The notes under the pieces are model-generated. The model had not been told where the DNA came from. It did no database searches and saw only the letters and a list, made by a program, of their open reading frames with translations. Made by a program: the position numbers and the translations under genes. This document shows, one piece after another, positions 62,261 through 64,000 of a stretch of 64,000 bases of DNA (positions are counted from its first letter, which is position 1; each line of letters begins with the position of its first letter). The stretch is from positions 1,178,001 to 1,242,000 of the forward strand of contig NZ_JAERQN010000001.1 of the NCBI RefSeq assembly GCF_016805305.1. The letters run 5' to 3'. The stretch comes from Falsiroseomonas ponticola. GTDB taxonomy: Bacteria > Pseudomonadota > Alphaproteobacteria > Acetobacterales > Acetobacteraceae.

Positions 62261-63118
62261 TCACACCGCCCGCCGCCGCCCCCCGATCCAGGCCAGCGTC
62301 CCCGCCAGCGCGCCGGCATCCGCCACCACCTTGCGCGCCCGCAGCGTCACCGCATGGCCGAGCAGCTTGCCCGCATGGCGCCCCGCCATGCGCCACGCCT
62401 CGCGCCCGGCGCCGCCGCCATGCAGCTGGAGAAACAGCAGGCGGGACCAGGCCATGTGCCAGGCCTTCCGCCAGGTGACGCGCGCCGACCCGCCGGAGGA
62501 TCGCCCCCCCTCATGCGCCACGCCCACCGCGGGCTCCACCAGCACGCCGCCGGCGCGCAGGCAGAGGTCGTCATCCTCGTAGAACAGGAAGAAGCGCTCA
62601 TCGAAGCGCAGCCCCTCCCGCGGCCGCAGCAGCAGGCAGGCGCCGGAGGCATAGTCGGCGCAGAACGGCCCCGCCGGCCAGGGCTCCCCCTCCCGCCGCC
62701 CCGGCATCCCGCCACGGCGGAGATGCGACGCGTTCCAGGACCTGACCGGCCGCCCTTCCCCGTCCAGGATCAGCGGCGCCACCAGCCTGGCCGCCGGATG
62801 CGCCTCCGCCGCCGCCACCAGCCCCGCGATCGCCGCCGCCGTCAGCCTGGCATCGGGGTTGGCCAGCAGCGCGAACTCCGTCCCCACCCGGTCGAGCCCC
62901 CGGTTGCACCCCGCCCCGAAGCCGAGATTGGTGCCGTTCTCCACCACCACCGCCCCCGGCCGCGCCGCGCGCACCGCCGCCACCGTGCCGTCCGGGCTGG
63001 CATTGTCCACCACCACCAGCGCCACGCCCGGCGGCAGCGCGGCCAGGAAGCCCCGCATCGCGCCCTCGCTGGCCCAGGTGACGGTCACGACGGTGACGCG
63101 GGAAAGGGAGGAATCCAT
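62261..63118 (-). CDS. Family 2 glycosyltransferase (rhamnosyltransferase-like)
   Basis: A 285-residue GT-A glycosyltransferase. It has VTVVTVTWASEG and the nucleotide-binding VVVDNASPDGT, then NGTNLGFGAGCNRGLD, a motif typical of the WbbL/rhamnosyltransferase group. The DxD equivalent is NPDARL, and a later ERFFLFYEDDDLCLRAGG carries the catalytic acidic triplet. It is isolated from the main glycan region by some 17 kb and ends 9 bp from the convergent SIMPL gene. Confidence 0.88.
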   Translation of the reverse strand: MDSSLSRVTVVTVTWASEGAMRGFLAALPPGVALVVVDNASPDGTVAAVRAARPGAVVVENGTNLGFGAGCNRGLDRVGTEFALLANPDARLTAAAIAGLVAAAEAHPAARLVAPLILDGEGRPVRSWNASHLRRGGMPGRREGEPWPAGPFCADYASGACLLLRPREGLRFDERFFLFYEDDDLCLRAGGVLVEPAVGVAHEGGRSSGGSARVTWRKAWHMAWSRLLFLQLHGGGAGREAWRMAGRHAGKLLGHAVTLRARKVVADAGALAGTLAWIGGRRRAV

Positions 63119-63224
63119 CGCCCGCCCCGTGCCACGCCCCGCGGCGCCGGGGCAAGCGGCACCCGCCGCGGAGTCGCCCCGGATTCGCCCGCCGGCCCTT
63201 GCCGGATGACGATCTGCTCATGCC

Positions 63225-63251
63225 TTGGTCATGCGCTGCTTCGTATATGAT
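63225..63251 (+). promoter_or_regulatory. Weak promoter candidate upstream of the DUF3052-like gene
   Basis: TTGGTC (63225-63230) and TATGAT (63246-63251) lie 15 nt apart in the 299-bp divergent gap. The -10 box is good, but the spacer is short, so the -35 assignment is uncertain. An AT-richer stretch (63240-63330) supports a regulatory function. Confidence 0.3.
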
Positions 63252-63417
63252 CGGACGACGGCGTGTGGATAAGTCAGGAACAGAAGCCGAATTCGCGCGT
63301 TTCGAACAAAGATGACAAAAAACGCAGGGCGGACCTGCCCATTGAATGCATGCGCGCCGCCCACTTATGCGCTAGACCGCCTTCTCTGATGGCAACTCGG
63401 TGACGGAAAAGACTCGA

Positions 63418-63813
63418 ATGGGTGTCGTGATCGGGGAGGTGGCGCGCAAACTTGGCTACCGCCCGGGGATGGCCTGCGCGGTGCTGGGTGCCCCGCAGGG
63501 AATGACCTTTGGATTGCCGAACGGGGCGACCGCCGCCGCGGACCTCATCCTGGCCTTCGCCGCGGACAAGGCGACGCTGCGCTCGGTCGCGCCCCGCGCG
63601 CTGAACCTCTACGGAATCGGGGCCAGGCTGTGGTTCGCCTACCCCAAAAAGACCGGCCCGGTGCGCTCCGACCTCGACCGGGACCATGGCTGGGACCCGC
63701 TGACCACGGAAGGCCTGCTGCCGGTCACGCAGGTGGCGCTGGACGATACCTGGTCCGCGCTGCGCTTCCGGTTCCGGGAGGAAATCCCGAAGATCATGCG
63801 CGCCGGCGCCTGA
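63418..63813 (+). CDS. DUF3052-like protein
   Basis: A 131-residue protein resembling the DUF3052 family. Conserved parts are KLGYRPGMACAVLGAPQG near the start, LWFAYPKKTG and VALDDTWSALRFRFR at the end, the last two being hallmark stretches. Function is unknown. The ATG at 63418 is chosen because GGAAAAGA lies just upstream and it gives a short typical lead before KLG; a GTG six codons upstream (63400) is an alternative. Confidence 0.8.
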   Translation: MGVVIGEVARKLGYRPGMACAVLGAPQGMTFGLPNGATAAADLILAFAADKATLRSVAPRALNLYGIGARLWFAYPKKTGPVRSDLDRDHGWDPLTTEGLLPVTQVALDDTWSALRFRFREEIPKIMRAGA

Positions 63814-63941
63814 ACCGGCACCAGCGCGGGACCGCGATCGCGCAGGATGGGCGGCGAAAGGCGAATGATGTGGCCTTTCGCCCGCGCCAGCATTAGCGTC
63901 CGGCCACGCCCGCGCCCGGGCGGCGTAACCCGGATGCCCGC

Positions 63942-64000
63942 ATGAACCATTCCACGGGCACGCCCCGCCCGGCCCCCGACCTCAACCGCAGCGCCGTCGC
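63942..64000 (+). CDS. Possible start of a gene running off the window
   Basis: An open frame starts at ATG 63942 (MNHSTGTPRPAPDLNRSAV) and continues past the window end. Only 19 codons are visible, without a clear ribosome site. No product can be named. Confidence 0.35.
   Translation, partial: MNHSTGTPRPAPDLNRSAV

Overview
The window is a stretch of a very GC-rich chromosome. Third codon positions are almost all G or C, and start/stop overlaps of the ATGA and GTGA type are frequent. Housekeeping genes match alphaproteobacteria best: an SRP RNA upstream of dnaX, dnaX-ybaB-recR in a row, a prephenate dehydratase with the KLES-type ACT motif, and a membrane-anchored CycM-like cytochrome c. The many GC-rich intergenic hairpins suggest Acetobacteraceae, perhaps a Roseomonas relative. 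That placement is inference from gene content and style, not from a marker gene.

Layout. 1-8400: recR, ybaB, dnaX and the SRP RNA (minus strand), then nudC with a small lipoprotein gene and a Pro-rich protein, pheA, a cytochrome c and hisN. 8472-15755: a YejABEF-type oligopeptide ABC importer, a small two-helix membrane protein and a GhrA-type hydroxyacid dehydrogenase. 15802-17764: a MarR-like regulator and an M17 aminopeptidase. 17992-45212: a large surface-glycan region. 45265-48047: envelope proteins (glycine-zipper lipoprotein, SLT-SPOR lytic transglycosylase lipoprotein, tail-anchored small protein). 48131-53344: an acyl-CoA block (ADP-forming acyl-CoA synthetase, MaoC-like protein, PcaI/PcaJ CoA-transferase, enoyl-CoA hydratase). 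53540-61406: amidase, EamA transporter, enolase-superfamily enzyme, Bug-type binding protein, amidohydrolase and an orphan peptide-binding protein. 61571-64000: a SIMPL-domain protein, a family 2 glycosyltransferase, a DUF3052-like protein and the possible start of one more gene.

The glycan region is the most distinctive part. Genes gmhA, an HddC-GmhB fusion and hddA together encode all four steps from sedoheptulose-7-phosphate to GDP-D-glycero-alpha-D-manno-heptose. Between the fusion and hddA lie three SDR enzymes and a TylCIII/NovU-type sugar C-methyltransferase, so a branched or otherwise modified GDP-heptose is a reasonable prediction. A second set (RffA-like transaminase, WbqC-like protein, NeuD-like acyltransferase) points to an acylated 4-amino sugar. 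Glycosyltransferases, including a GT4-GT2 fusion of 1025 residues, and a short Wzm/Wzt-type ABC exporter would assemble and export the polymer. Two long repeat proteins are embedded in the region: an unrecognised one with eight repeats of about 117 residues, and an RTX/VCBS protein with six 56-residue repeats.

Intergenic DNA is rich in palindromes: five hairpins in a row between yejB and yejE (one with a perfect 20-bp stem), and a 23-bp-stem element at the end of the wzt-like gene that supplies its stop codon. I found no tRNA, rRNA, CRISPR array, insertion sequence or prophage.
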